Notes: a model not told the origin generated them from the sequence alone. A stretch of DNA of 27,723 bases from an uncultured Oscillospiraceae bacterium (GCA_910578965.1 CAJTSP010000022.1:1-27723), one strand, 5' to 3'; shown: positions 6,542 through 14,472, numbered from the stretch's first letter. Made by a program: numbers and translations.

Positions 6542-7846
6542 TTACAGGGTATACCCCATCAGGCCCGGCACAAACTCGGAGATGGCCGGGATATAGGTAA
6601 CCAGGATCAGGCCGACAATCATGGTGGCATACAGCGGCAGCAACGCCTTGGTGACCTTCTCGATGCTGGTCTTGCCCACCGAGCAGCCCACAAACAGCGC
6701 GTTGCCCACCGGCGGGGTGCACAGGCCCACGCAGAGGTTATACAGCATCATAACCCCAAAATGGGTGGTAGACATGCCAAAGCTCTGTACCACCGGCAGC
6801 AGGATCGGGGTGCACAGCAGGATCAGCGGCACCATGTCCATAAAACAGCCCAGCACCAGGAGCATGACGTTGATGATGAGCAGGATGACATATTTATTGT
6901 CCGAGATGCTCAGCAGCACATTGGTAAGCATGGTAGGCACCCGCAGGTAGCTCATCATAAAGCCAAACGCGCCGGCCGATCCAATCAGGGCATAGATCAT
7001 GGCAAGGTTCATGGTACATTTGAGCAGGATTTTGGGAACCTGCCGGATCTTGAGCTTGCGATAGACAAAGGTGGACACAAAAAAGGCCCAGATGCAGGCC
7101 ACCGCGGCCGATTCGGTTGCGGTAAACTGGCCCGAGAGCACCCCGCCCAGGATAATGACCACCGTAAGCAGGGCCGGGACAGACCTAAAGATGATGCGGA
7201 AGCGGTCCTTCATGGGCATCCGCTCGCCGCAGGGATAATTTCGCTTGATGGCGATAAAATAGCATACCACCATAAACAGGACACCCAGCAGGATACCGGG
7301 CACGGCGCCGCCCATAAACAGTGCACCCACCGAGCAGCCGCCCGCCGCCAGCGAATACATGACCATGTTGTGGCTGGGCGGGATCAGGATGCCCTGGCAG
7401 GACGAAGCGACCGTAACGGCAACCGAAAACTCCCGATCATACCCGCCGTCCACCATCATGGGCACCTCGATGGAGCCCAGGGACGAGACGTCGGCCACAG
7501 CCGAGCCCGACATCGAGCCAAACAGCATCGAGGCAAGCACATTGACATGGGCAAGCCCGCCCCGGATATGCCCCACGCAGGCGCTGGCAGTCTCAAGCAG
7601 GCGGTCGGAGATGCCGCCCTGGCCCATCAGCTCGCCGGCCAGGATAAAGAACGGGATGGCCATGAGGGTAAAAGTATTGATCGAGTTGGCATACTGCGAA
7701 ACAAGGCTCATAAGCGGCATGTTGCAGTAGAGCATGCAGGCGCCGGTGGAGATGCACAGCGCAAAGGTGATGGGCAGCCGGCAGACAATCATCACAAAAA
7801 ACAGCCCCAGCAGGATGGTTGCGGCAACAGTGGTATTGACCATCAT
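6542..7846 (-). CDS. dctM: TRAP transporter large permease (DctM type), 434 aa
   Basis: This is the 12-helix sodium-coupled subunit of a tripartite ATP-independent periplasmic-type transporter. Recognisable family stretches are IPFFILAGELMGQGGISDRLL (about 64-84, membrane entry and the conserved Gly-Gly), GHIRGGLAHVNVLASMLFGSMSGSAVADVSSLG (92-124) and ILIPPSHNMVMYSLAAGG (153-170). The C-terminal half repeats the pattern with GVMMLYNLCVGLCTPPVGNALFVG. Length is normal for DctM/SiaM. The ATG at 7846 overlaps the dctQ stop as ATGA, so the two permease subunits are translationally coupled. GGAGGTGGGAAGGA lies immediately upstream. Confidence 0.95.
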   Translation of the reverse strand: MMVNTTVAATILLGLFFVMIVCRLPITFALCISTGACMLYCNMPLMSLVSQYANSINTFTLMAIPFFILAGELMGQGGISDRLLETASACVGHIRGGLAHVNVLASMLFGSMSGSAVADVSSLGSIEVPMMVDGGYDREFSVAVTVASSCQGILIPPSHNMVMYSLAAGGCSVGALFMGGAVPGILLGVLFMVVCYFIAIKRNYPCGERMPMKDRFRIIFRSVPALLTVVIILGGVLSGQFTATESAAVACIWAFFVSTFVYRKLKIRQVPKILLKCTMNLAMIYALIGSAGAFGFMMSYLRVPTMLTNVLLSISDNKYVILLIINVMLLVLGCFMDMVPLILLCTPILLPVVQSFGMSTTHFGVMMLYNLCVGLCTPPVGNALFVGCSVGKTSIEKVTKALLPLYATMIVGLILVTYIPAISEFVPGLMGYTL

Positions 7847-8388
7847 TCCTTCCCACCTCCTTGTTTTTGTTTCTCGGGATCATCCTCAAAAAAGACGGGA
7901 GCCGGCAGCAGGTCGCTGCGGCGGAACATCTTGATTAAGCCAAAATAAATGATAAACACCCCGCTTACCGGGATAATCATATACATTACGCACTTGGGCC
8001 AGCCGGTTGAGGGCAGGCGGGAAGTGGTGGTGGACAGGGTCTGTCCCATGCCGAAAATGACAAAGAAAAAGCCGATGACGATGATGAGCAGCCAGTTTAC
8101 ATAAAACAGCGCCTTTTGCAGGACCTTGGGAAACCGCGCATAGAACATCTCGATACCGATGTGCAGATCCCGCTCAACACCCACCGCACAGGTGATAAAG
8201 GCCATCCAGACCATTAATAGCTGGGCCACCTCCTGGCTCCAGCGGATCGACGCGTTGAGTAGCTGGCGCGCAAACACCTGCGCACTCACAATCAGCACAA
8301 TGGCAAGCAGCACCAGGCTGGCAAACACCAGAAAGATGTGGTACAAAAAGTTCACGGCCTTGCAAACGGGCTTGAGGAGCTTATCCAT
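7843..8388 (-). CDS. dctQ: TRAP transporter small permease (DctQ type), 181 aa
   Basis: This four-helix partner of DctM has hydrophobic segments at about residues 15-37, 50-66, 93-114 and 132-152. The family motif RWSQEVAQLLMVWMAFI (49-65), with the conserved Trp and Glu, and the stretch RDLHIGIEMFYARFP follow the DctQ pattern. The C-terminus is charged and cytoplasmic. The ATG at 8388 follows GGAGG at a normal distance. A strong terminator-like hairpin lies between dctP and this gene, so both permease genes probably depend on readthrough from the dctP promoter. Confidence 0.92.
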   Translation of the reverse strand: MDKLLKPVCKAVNFLYHIFLVFASLVLLAIVLIVSAQVFARQLLNASIRWSQEVAQLLMVWMAFITCAVGVERDLHIGIEMFYARFPKVLQKALFYVNWLLIIVIGFFFVIFGMGQTLSTTTSRLPSTGWPKCVMYMIIPVSGVFIIYFGLIKMFRRSDLLPAPVFFEDDPEKQKQGGGKE

Positions 8389-8434
8389 AAAAGGCCTCCT
8401 TTCATAAATATACGCCGGAATGCATCCCTTAAAA

Positions 8435-8465
8435 AGGCCGCCCGTCGTTGCGTTACGGGCGGCCT
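8435..8465 (-). terminator. Intercistronic terminator/attenuator between dctP and dctQ
   Basis: On the minus strand AGGCCGCCCGT and ACGGGCGGCCT form a perfect 11-bp stem with a 9-nt loop followed by TTTT. It sits 84 bases after the dctP stop and 47 before dctQ. The likely effect is far more binding protein than permease. Confidence 0.9.
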
Positions 8466-8548
8466 GCCATGGGTCTGGTTTGATTGCCCGAAACAGCGGG
8501 GTTGGATGCGTTGTTTTTGCACCGGGCCCGTCTCCGAAAGCGGGGAGA

Positions 8549-9613
8549 TTATTTCTGCATCTCGCGCAACTGGTTGATGATGTCGATGTAATCGGCGCAG
8601 TAATCCTCTGCCATCGAGGCGGTAGCGTCGATAAACTCCTGCTGCTGCTCGGGGGTCAGCTCGATCACGGTTACGCCGCCGTCAATGGCCTTCTGCAGGG
8701 CCTCGGCCTCGTACTCCTCGTAAACCTCGCGCTCATACACAACCGACTCATATGCGGCGTCCATAAAAATCTTCTGGTCGTCGGCGCTGAGCTGATCCCA
8801 AACCTGGCGGCTCATAATCAGGATGTCCGGGGCGTAGACGTGGTTGTCCAGCAGCAGGTAGGGGGCCACCTCATAGTGGGCGGTGGAAACATAGGAGGCA
8901 ATCGAGTTTTCGGCCACGGCCACAACGCCGGTCTGCAGGGCGGAGTACACCTCGGAGTAGGCGGTGGTAGTGGGGTTTGCCCCTACAGCGTCGATCATGC
9001 CCATCATGATCTCAGACTCCTGCACCCGGATGACCAGGTCCTTCAGGTCGGCCAGGCAGGTAATCTCCTGCGAGGAGTAGAAGGAGCGGGAGCCGCCGGT
9101 GTAGTAGGCAAGGCCGATCAGGCCCTGGGAGTCTTCCATCTTGAGCAGGTCCATGGCAAGGTCGCTGTCCATGCACTTGTAGTAGTTCTCGGTACTGGTG
9201 TACAGGAACGGCAGGCAGAGCGGGGCAAGCTGCGGGCTGAACTGGGACAAGGGCGCAGCGCCGCCGCGCACCATATCGATGGCGCCATACTGTAGCTGCT
9301 CGGCCACGGCGGTGGTGCCGCCCAGCGTGCCGGAATCGTACACGTCGATGCGGATACGGCCGTTGGTGCGCTCATACACCAGGTCGGCAAACCGCTGGCA
9401 GCCCATGGTGGTGGGATAGTCTGGCGCCTGGTCCTCCGAGAGGCGCAGGATCATGTCCGGCTCGGCCTGCATATCGCCGGACGGGGTGCTGCCCGCCGCA
9501 GGGGCCGAAGCCGCAGGGGCCGAGGCTGCCGGGGTGCTGGACGCGCCGCCGCCGCAGGCCGCCAGGCTCAGCAGCATAGCGGCCGCCATGAGCAGGGAAA
9601 CAACTTTTTTCAT
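8549..9613 (-). CDS. dctP: TRAP transporter solute-binding lipoprotein (DctP type), 354 aa
   Basis: This extracytoplasmic receptor delivers a carboxylate substrate to DctQM. A lipoprotein signal with lipobox LAAC puts the acylated cysteine at residue 20, and an Ala/Ser/Pro linker runs to about residue 50. The mature domain shows family landmarks: PTTMGCQRFADLVYERTNGRI (67-87), VIRVQESE with the arginine that normally clamps the substrate carboxylate, GANPTTTAYSEVYSALQTGVV and AENS. The usual GVVDGAEN stretch reads GVVAVAEN here. GGAGG precedes the ATG, and the gene is the first of its operon. Its promoter is weak by sequence, as expected if the divergent two-component system activates it. The ligand is inferred from context to be a uronate or related sugar acid. 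Confidence 0.93.
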   Translation of the reverse strand: MKKVVSLLMAAAMLLSLAACGGGASSTPAASAPAASAPAAGSTPSGDMQAEPDMILRLSEDQAPDYPTTMGCQRFADLVYERTNGRIRIDVYDSGTLGGTTAVAEQLQYGAIDMVRGGAAPLSQFSPQLAPLCLPFLYTSTENYYKCMDSDLAMDLLKMEDSQGLIGLAYYTGGSRSFYSSQEITCLADLKDLVIRVQESEIMMGMIDAVGANPTTTAYSEVYSALQTGVVAVAENSIASYVSTAHYEVAPYLLLDNHVYAPDILIMSRQVWDQLSADDQKIFMDAAYESVVYEREVYEEYEAEALQKAIDGGVTVIELTPEQQQEFIDATASMAEDYCADYIDIINQLREMQK

Positions 9614-9768
9614 TGGTATAGACCTCCTTGATAAAACGGTTCAGGCCGGGTCCTGTGCCCGTGCCTTGCTGACAGTCCTTATACTATCACGCTGCGGCGG
9701 CAAATTCATCGGAAGATTTTTGAGAAATGTTGTACAATTTTGTTCTGCCGAAAGGAGCCTCTTTCGAC

Positions 9769-9788
9769 ATTTGTGCATATTTGTGAAA
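9769..9788. promoter_or_regulatory. Candidate operator for the AraC-type response regulator
   Basis: ATTTGTG occurs twice with exactly 10 bp between copies, followed by AAA. The minus-strand version (TTTCACAAATATGCACA) resembles TTTCAAAAATGCACA at 13485-13499 upstream of kduD, apart from small gaps. Binding is inferred, not shown. Confidence 0.35.
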
Positions 9789-9874
9789 TGCGCAATGCCC
9801 TTTGAGCAATTTGACGAATCGGGACACGGCATTTTCGCTCCGGGGCAAAAAAGAAGTAAAAAAATGAAAAAAGT

Positions 9875-9907
9875 GCTGTTTTGCTTAACAGCCCGACCAC
9901 TTATAAT
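9875..9907 (+). promoter_or_regulatory. Promoter of the sensor kinase/regulator pair with overlapping palindrome
   Basis: A perfect TATAAT lies at 9902-9907. The best -35 with 17-bp spacing is TTTTGC (9879-9884), which is poor. The inverted repeat GCTGTT-TTGCTT-AACAGC (9875-9892) covers the -35 position, so a bound protein could block or assist initiation. Confidence 0.5.
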
Positions 9908-9964
9908 TAGGAGGGGGCGCGGGCAGAGGCCGCCGCCCGGCATGCGGCAAAAAGGAGGGCGGAT

Positions 9965-11458
9965 ATGGAACGACCAAAAAGGCCCAAGCTGCAGCGTCAT
10001 ATCCTTTACCTTGTCGGCATCATCACCCTGCTGATCCTGGCGGGGCTGGTGCTTTCGATGCTGGGCAGCCGCAACACCTCCCGCCCGGTTTACAGCCTGC
10101 TGGAAAGCTTTTACAGCATCGACGGCTATATTGAGACCTTTGAGCAAAGCGAGCGGCTCCTTTACAGCTACCGCTGGGAGGCCGACCTCAGTGAGGACAA
10201 GCAGGCGAGCTACGAGGCCGACCTGAAAACCTGCCTTGCCCGGATGCGCGTCTATCTGGACCAGATGCAGGCGCGTACCACCATGGATGAGCTGCGGGTT
10301 TACCACGACTGCCGCGCCCTCAACAATATGTACCCTCACTATGTGCTCTATGTAGAGGAGTTCTGCGCCCTGATGGGCGAGCGCCGCCGCAGCGAGGCCA
10401 TCGGGGTGTACTACGCCCGGGAGGTGCTGGCCTCCCTGATCCAAAGCCATGCCTCGGCCATGCTGCGGGACACGGTGCAAAGCAGCCAGGGCGCTTACCT
10501 GCACGCCGAGCAGGTAACCAGCCGACTGTGGTACGGGCAGCTCCTGGTTGGGCTGGGAGCGTTGGCCGTATCAATATACTTTGCCTTTGCTCTGTGGCAG
10601 ATTCTGATGCCGGTGGGCAGCCTGGTAGAGGCCTCGCAGGCACTGCAGGAGCAAAATTTCGATATCCCGGATGTGCGCAGCCCCACCCGCAACCGCGAGA
10701 TGCTGCGCCTGGTAGACGCTTTTAACCACATGAAAGCCGCTCTCAAGGAACACAACAAAACCTTAGAGCTACTGCACCAGACCGAGGCGCGCATGCTGGA
10801 AAGCCAGCGGCTGGCCGAGCAGGCCAAGCTCAGCAGCCTGCGCAGCCAGATCAATCCGCATTTCTTGTTCAACACCCTCAACACCATCCGCCGGGTGGCC
10901 CAATTAGAGAAAGCCCCCCAAACCGAACAGCTCATCCTCTCGCTGGCCAGAATCTTCCGGCACAGCCTGCGCAGCAAGGACGGGCCGGTACCGCTGGAGG
11001 ACGAGATTGCCGCTACGCAGCAGTACTTTTTGATCCAGAACGCCCGTTTCGGCCAGCGGGTAGCCCTGCACTGGGAGATCGATGCCGCCTGCGAGCCCGA
11101 AAGCCTGCTGGTGCCGCCCATGATCCTGCAGCCGCTGGTGGAAAATGCCATCCGACACGGGCTTGAGCCCAAGCCCGAGGGCGGCCGCATTGAAATTGGG
11201 GTTGTGCAGCAGGGCGGCATGCTCTGCCTGAGCGTAGCCGACAACGGCTGCGGCATGGACGAGGACACCCTGCGCTATGTGCGCACGGGCGAGAAGCCTC
11301 CTGCCGCCGAGCACGGCATCGGGCTGAGCAACGTATACAAACGGCTGCATATCCTGGATGAACGCAACCAAATGCTGATCGAATCGGCCGCCGGCAAGGG
11401 CACGCGCATTACCATGCGCCTTCCGGTTTGTTATACGGGCGATGGGGAGGAGGAATAG
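9965..11458 (+). CDS. YesM/LytS-type sensor histidine kinase, 497 aa
   Basis: This is a membrane sensor kinase. Helix 1 spans residues about 13-33, an extracellular region of about 155 residues follows, and helix 2 is at about 189-212. A HAMP-like segment (about 213-262) and a coiled coil lead to the His_kinase motif LSSLRSQINPHFLFNTLNTIR, with phospho-acceptor His299. The ATPase domain has the N box ENAIRHG (393-399), DNGCGMD (426-432) and GIGLSNV (451-457). The sensing region is not a known fold to me; it is rich in charged and aromatic residues with no signal-peptide cleavage. AAGGAGG precedes the ATG. Its partner regulator begins two bases after the stop. Being divergent to the TRAP operon suggests it senses the transported solute or the loaded binding protein. 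Confidence 0.92.
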   Translation: MERPKRPKLQRHILYLVGIITLLILAGLVLSMLGSRNTSRPVYSLLESFYSIDGYIETFEQSERLLYSYRWEADLSEDKQASYEADLKTCLARMRVYLDQMQARTTMDELRVYHDCRALNNMYPHYVLYVEEFCALMGERRRSEAIGVYYAREVLASLIQSHASAMLRDTVQSSQGAYLHAEQVTSRLWYGQLLVGLGALAVSIYFAFALWQILMPVGSLVEASQALQEQNFDIPDVRSPTRNREMLRLVDAFNHMKAALKEHNKTLELLHQTEARMLESQRLAEQAKLSSLRSQINPHFLFNTLNTIRRVAQLEKAPQTEQLILSLARIFRHSLRSKDGPVPLEDEIAATQQYFLIQNARFGQRVALHWEIDAACEPESLLVPPMILQPLVENAIRHGLEPKPEGGRIEIGVVQQGGMLCLSVADNGCGMDEDTLRYVRTGEKPPAAEHGIGLSNVYKRLHILDERNQMLIESAAGKGTRITMRLPVCYTGDGEEE

Positions 11459-11460
11459 CC

Positions 11461-12249
11461 GTGCTGCGGATTTTGATTGCGGAGGACGAACCCCTTGAGC
11501 GGCAGATGCTGCAGGATGTGTTGACCTGGCATTTTTCGTACACGGCGGACGTGCGCACGGTGAGCAACGGGATCGACGCGGTAAGCATGGCGTCGATCTG
11601 GAACGCCGATGTGCTGCTGATGGATATTGAGATGCCCGGCATGAACGGGATTCAGGCGATGTTCCGCATCCTGGATACCCATCCCCGTACCAAGTGCATT
11701 TTTATCACCGCCTATGAAAAGTTTGAGTATGCACGCGAGGCCGTACGCCTGCACGCGGTAGACTACCTGCTCAAGCCGGTGGAGGACAGCGAGCTTGTGG
11801 CGGTCATCGAGCGGGTACTCGCCGAAAAAGCCAGGGAAAAGCAGCTTGACGAGCAGCTCAAGGCCCTGCGGCTGCCCGCCGGGGAAGAAGCCCCCAGCGA
11901 GGATACCTCCAGCCAGAGCCAGACCGAGCGGCTGGTCCGCAAGATGGGGGAATTTTTACAGAAGAACTACCAGTGGGATGTTTCGCAGGAGACCATCTGC
12001 GATATCCTGAACATGAGCACCGGCCATTTTTCCAAGATGTTCCGCCAGTGCTACGGGGTCAAGTTTATCGACTACCTCACCAATATCCGGGTAGAGGCCG
12101 CCAAGGCCCTGCTGGACGATCCCACCAAGCGCACCAAGGAGATCGGCAGCATGGTGGGGTACCAGTCTTCCAGCTATTTTTCCAAAATCTTTAAACAAAA
12201 GACCGGGCTCACCCCCTCCGAATACCGCAACCGGCACAGCAGCGCCTGA
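11461..12249 (+). CDS. YesN-type response regulator, receiver plus AraC DNA-binding domain, 262 aa
   Basis: The receiver domain covers residues 1-120, with acidic pocket E8-D9, phospho-acceptor Asp55 (LLMDIEMPGMNG), Thr83 and Lys105. A linker follows at 121-158. The AraC-type domain (about 160-258) has two helix-turn-helix units, VSQETICDILNMSTGHFSKMF and KEIGSMVGYQSSSYFSKIF, ending with the typical KTGLTPSEYR. The start is a GTG at 11461, preceded by GGAGGAGG; an open frame reaching upstream to 11428 lacks its own ribosome binding site. It forms a two-gene operon with the kinase. Likely targets are the dctPQM promoter and the AEC/kduD intergenic region, by position and by the shared sequence at 9772-9788 and 13485-13499. 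Confidence 0.93.
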   Translation: MLRILIAEDEPLERQMLQDVLTWHFSYTADVRTVSNGIDAVSMASIWNADVLLMDIEMPGMNGIQAMFRILDTHPRTKCIFITAYEKFEYAREAVRLHAVDYLLKPVEDSELVAVIERVLAEKAREKQLDEQLKALRLPAGEEAPSEDTSSQSQTERLVRKMGEFLQKNYQWDVSQETICDILNMSTGHFSKMFRQCYGVKFIDYLTNIRVEAAKALLDDPTKRTKEIGSMVGYQSSSYFSKIFKQKTGLTPSEYRNRHSSA

Positions 12250-12281
12250 GCTCCCCCGGCCGAGACCGCCGCAAATAAAAA

Positions 12282-12305
12282 GCCCCCCGCCAAGCGCCGG
12301 GGGGC
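12282..12305 (-). terminator. Terminator between convergent regulator and AEC genes
   Basis: GCCCCCCG and CGGGGGGC form an 8-bp stem around an 8-nt loop. On the minus strand it is followed by TTTTTATTT, so it terminates the AEC permease transcript; the regulator on the plus strand probably ends at the same hairpin. Confidence 0.85.
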
Positions 12306-12362
12306 AGGCCAAACGCCGCACAGCCGCGGCCGGGCCTTTCGCGAAAAACCGGCGGCGTGGGC

Positions 12363-13307
12363 TCAGCCCAGCAGCCGGGCCACCAGGGGCAGGGTACCCA
12401 TGCTGCACAGCACGGTGAGGATGGCGGCGCCGGCGGCATAGCCGGCCTCGGTGCTGCCGTTGTCCTTGCACATCAGCGCAAACATGCTACTGCTGGGCAT
12501 GGCAGCGGTAAGCGCCAGACAAACGGCAGCAGGCTGGTACACGCCAAGCGCCAGGCAGGCCCGGTAGGCCACAAGGGGCGCCAAAACCATGCGCAGCGCC
12601 GCGGCCACCAGCGCAGGCCAGCTACCAAGCAGGATGCGCCAGTTGCTGCGCGAGATGGTAATGCCGATGCAGAGCATGGCCAGCGGCCCGGCGCAGTCTC
12701 CCACGCCGCACAGGGATAGCACGAGGATGCCGTCCGCCGGAACCCCCAGCAGCAAAAAGGCCCACCCCGCAAACACCGCAACGGTGGCCGGCTCCAAAAA
12801 TCGGCGCAATAGCTGCCGGCGGCCGGCCTTTGGGGCGACGGCCTGCACGCCGCGGCTCATATGAAGGCCCGCCGTCCAGACATAGAGGTTATCCACCAGG
12901 CTGAACATGCCAAAGGCGGCCGCGCCCAGCCCGCCCAGCAGCGAAGTAACCAGCGGGATTCCAAAAAAGCCGGTGCTGCCCACAAAGGTGATGCCGGTGT
13001 GCACCCGCAGCTTGTCCCCCGTAAAGCCCAGCAGCCGCCCGCTGGCCTGCCCCAGGCAGAACAGCAGGCAAAAGAGCGCCAGCCCGCCCAGAGTCATGGG
13101 CGCCAGCAGGCGCAGGCTTTCACCGCCTCCCGAGGCAGCCACCGTGCCGATGAGCTGGGCCGGTACGATCACCCGCATAATAAAGCTGTTGAGCCGGTCG
13201 TGCATCTCGCCGCTAACCAGGCCGATACGGTGGGCAAAAAAGCCCAGCAGGATCATCGTGACAAACTTTTGCAACTGGACGCTCAGGATCTGTTGGTCGA
13301 TCTGCAA
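12363..13307 (-). CDS. AEC-family permease (auxin efflux carrier/malate permease type), 314 aa
   Basis: This is a ten-helix secondary transporter of the AEC family, whose members move small organic acids or amino acids. Recognisable parts are LLGFFAHRIGLVSGEMHDRLNSFIMRVIVPAQLI (20-53), TGFFGIPLV (about 111-119) in the crossover helix of the first half, and AMPSSSMFALM in the second. Length is normal. The start is uncertain: TTG at 13307 lies only four bases from GGAGG, and the next in-frame ATG falls inside the first helix. It is transcribed towards the regulator gene and divergent from kduD. Its cargo may be an organic acid linked to the uronate pathway, but that is context only. Confidence 0.85.
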   Translation of the reverse strand: MQIDQQILSVQLQKFVTMILLGFFAHRIGLVSGEMHDRLNSFIMRVIVPAQLIGTVAASGGGESLRLLAPMTLGGLALFCLLFCLGQASGRLLGFTGDKLRVHTGITFVGSTGFFGIPLVTSLLGGLGAAAFGMFSLVDNLYVWTAGLHMSRGVQAVAPKAGRRQLLRRFLEPATVAVFAGWAFLLLGVPADGILVLSLCGVGDCAGPLAMLCIGITISRSNWRILLGSWPALVAAALRMVLAPLVAYRACLALGVYQPAAVCLALTAAMPSSSMFALMCKDNGSTEAGYAAGAAILTVLCSMGTLPLVARLLG

Positions 13308-13585
13308 AGCGCCTCCCCCCTTCCCCGCCCGGCCGGGCGGAACGGATGATTGGCCGCGGATAGCTGCGGCCGGTACAGCACCAAAGCGCCGTGCCTTTTG
13401 CAGCCCGCAGCATGCGCTTTATTATACCGTTACTGTGCAGGGCACGGGCCCTGCAAAAGGCGCCGGGCACAAAACAAAACGGAATTTCAAAAATGCACAT
13501 CCCCCGCGCGCAGGCCAAGGGCCGGGGCGCAGGGATACAAAACAAAAAAGCGGCGGCAGGCCCGCCAGGAAAGAAGGAACCAGAG
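13308..13585. promoter_or_regulatory. Divergent control region, AEC permease and kduD
   Basis: The region holds the AEC promoter with its palindrome (13421-13455), an 11-nt direct repeat ACAAAACAAAA at 13469-13479 and 13537-13547, and the possible operator TTTCAAAAATGCACA at 13485-13499. I see no good sigma-A promoter for kduD, so activation by a regulator is plausible. Confidence 0.45.
13421..13455 (-). promoter_or_regulatory. AEC permease promoter with palindrome over the -35
   Basis: On the minus strand TATAAT (13421-13426) has no good -35 at 17 bp. Instead, TGCAGGGC (13436-13443) and GCCCTGCA (13448-13455) form a perfect 8-bp palindrome with a 4-nt centre exactly over that position. Confidence 0.5.
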
Positions 13586-14344
13586 ATGAACCTTGAACTG
13601 TTTTCGCTGCAGGGAAAAACCGCGCTTGTTACCGGCTGCGCCCGGGGGATCGGCCTTGGCATCGCGCAGGGGCTTGCCGGGGCCGGGGCGGACATTATCG
13701 GGCTGGACCTTGCCGATCTGAGCGCGGCGCGCGAGGCGGTGTGCGGCCAGGGGCAGCGGTTTTACAGCGTTTGCTGCGATGTGGCAAACGCCGACGCAAT
13801 CGACGCCGTTTGGCAGCAGGTGATTGCATGCACCGGGCGGCTGGACATCCTTGTAAACAACGCGGGCATGCAGCACCGGGAAAGCGCCTACACCTACCCA
13901 ACCGAAATACTGGACAAGGTCCTGGCGGTAAACCTGCGCAGCCAGTACCTGCTGGCCCAAAAGGCGGCAAACCAGTTCCGCGCACAGGGCGGAGGCCGGA
14001 TCATCAACATCGCCTCGCTCTTTTCTACCTTTGGCGGCATGCATGTTTCGGGCTATACCCTCAGCAAGCACGGGGTGGTGGGGCTGACCCGCGCGCTAAG
14101 CAACGAATTTGCCGCCGACGGCATCCGGGTAAACGCCATTGCGCCCGGCTACATCGCCACCGAGCTGACCCAATCTATCTGGCAGGACCCCGAAAAAAGC
14201 CGCCCCATCAACGAACGTATCCCCGCCGGGCAATGGGGCCTCCCGCAGGATCTTGCCGGCGCGGCGGTTTTTTTGGCCAGCCCGGCATCCGGCTACATTA
14301 CCGGCGCGGTGGTCCCGGTAGACGGCGGCTACTCCTGCCGCTGA
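13586..14344 (+). CDS. kduD: 2-dehydro-3-deoxy-D-gluconate 5-dehydrogenase (KduD-like SDR), 252 aa
   Basis: KduD interconverts 2,5-diketo-3-deoxygluconate and 2-keto-3-deoxygluconate with NAD(H), the step after KduI in breakdown of unsaturated uronates. The cofactor motif VTGCARGIG is at 15-23, NNAG at 91-94, the catalytic residues are Ser144, Tyr157 and Lys161, and APGYIAT is at 186-192. The final 45 residues (from ERIPAGQWGLPQDL to VDGGYSCR) follow E. coli KduD closely as I remember it, and the length is the same. AAGGA lies about eight bases before the ATG; it is a modest site. It converges on the KdgF-like cupin gene, which acts one step earlier in the pathway, and this supports the assignment. 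A gluconate 5-dehydrogenase (IdnO-type) is the main alternative. Confidence 0.82.
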   Translation: MNLELFSLQGKTALVTGCARGIGLGIAQGLAGAGADIIGLDLADLSAAREAVCGQGQRFYSVCCDVANADAIDAVWQQVIACTGRLDILVNNAGMQHRESAYTYPTEILDKVLAVNLRSQYLLAQKAANQFRAQGGGRIINIASLFSTFGGMHVSGYTLSKHGVVGLTRALSNEFAADGIRVNAIAPGYIATELTQSIWQDPEKSRPINERIPAGQWGLPQDLAGAAVFLASPASGYITGAVVPVDGGYSCR

Positions 14345-14410
14345 GTGCCGGCGCCCCCTAAAAAAGCCTGGCGTAAAGGGGGCGGATAGGGCCCCTGTCG
14401 GAGGCCGCAA

Positions 14411-14457
14411 AAGGCGCCGGGCGGCGCAGGAGCTGCTCCTGCGCCGCCCGGCGCTTT
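14411..14457. terminator. Bidirectional terminator between kduD and kdgF
   Basis: The 19-nt arms at 14414-14432 and 14436-14454 are perfect complements around a 3-nt loop. One G-T and two A-T pairs extend the stem. An A-run on the left and TTT on the right serve both directions. Confidence 0.85.
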
Positions 14458-14472
14458 GGGCCCGCTGCAGGC

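Larger units (their letters stand above)
9614..9964. promoter_or_regulatory. Divergent control region, dctPQM operon and sensor kinase
   Basis: This region of 351 bases separates two divergent operons. The dctP side has a poor promoter (TAGTAT at 9681-9686 on the minus strand, with ATGAAT 17 bp upstream). The kinase side has a good -10. Between them are tandem ATTTGTG repeats (9769-9775 and 9779-9785) one helical turn apart. A weakly catabolite-responsive-element-like sequence lies at 9629-9643, just upstream of the dctP ribosome binding site. The layout suits control by the AraC-type regulator at 11461-12249. Confidence 0.5.

Noticed and set aside
6761..7948. Plus-strand ORF of 395 aa opposite dctM
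   Set aside because: Histidine/glutamine/glycine-rich sequence typical of an antisense frame of a membrane-protein gene.
8420..9295. Plus-strand ORF of 291 aa opposite dctP
   Set aside because: Antisense shadow of the binding-protein gene; valine/glycine/histidine-rich, no ribosome binding site.
9629..9643. Catabolite-responsive element (cre) upstream of dctP
   Set aside because: TGATAAAACGGTTCA has cre-like ends but wrong spacing around the central CG; too weak to list as a feature of its own.
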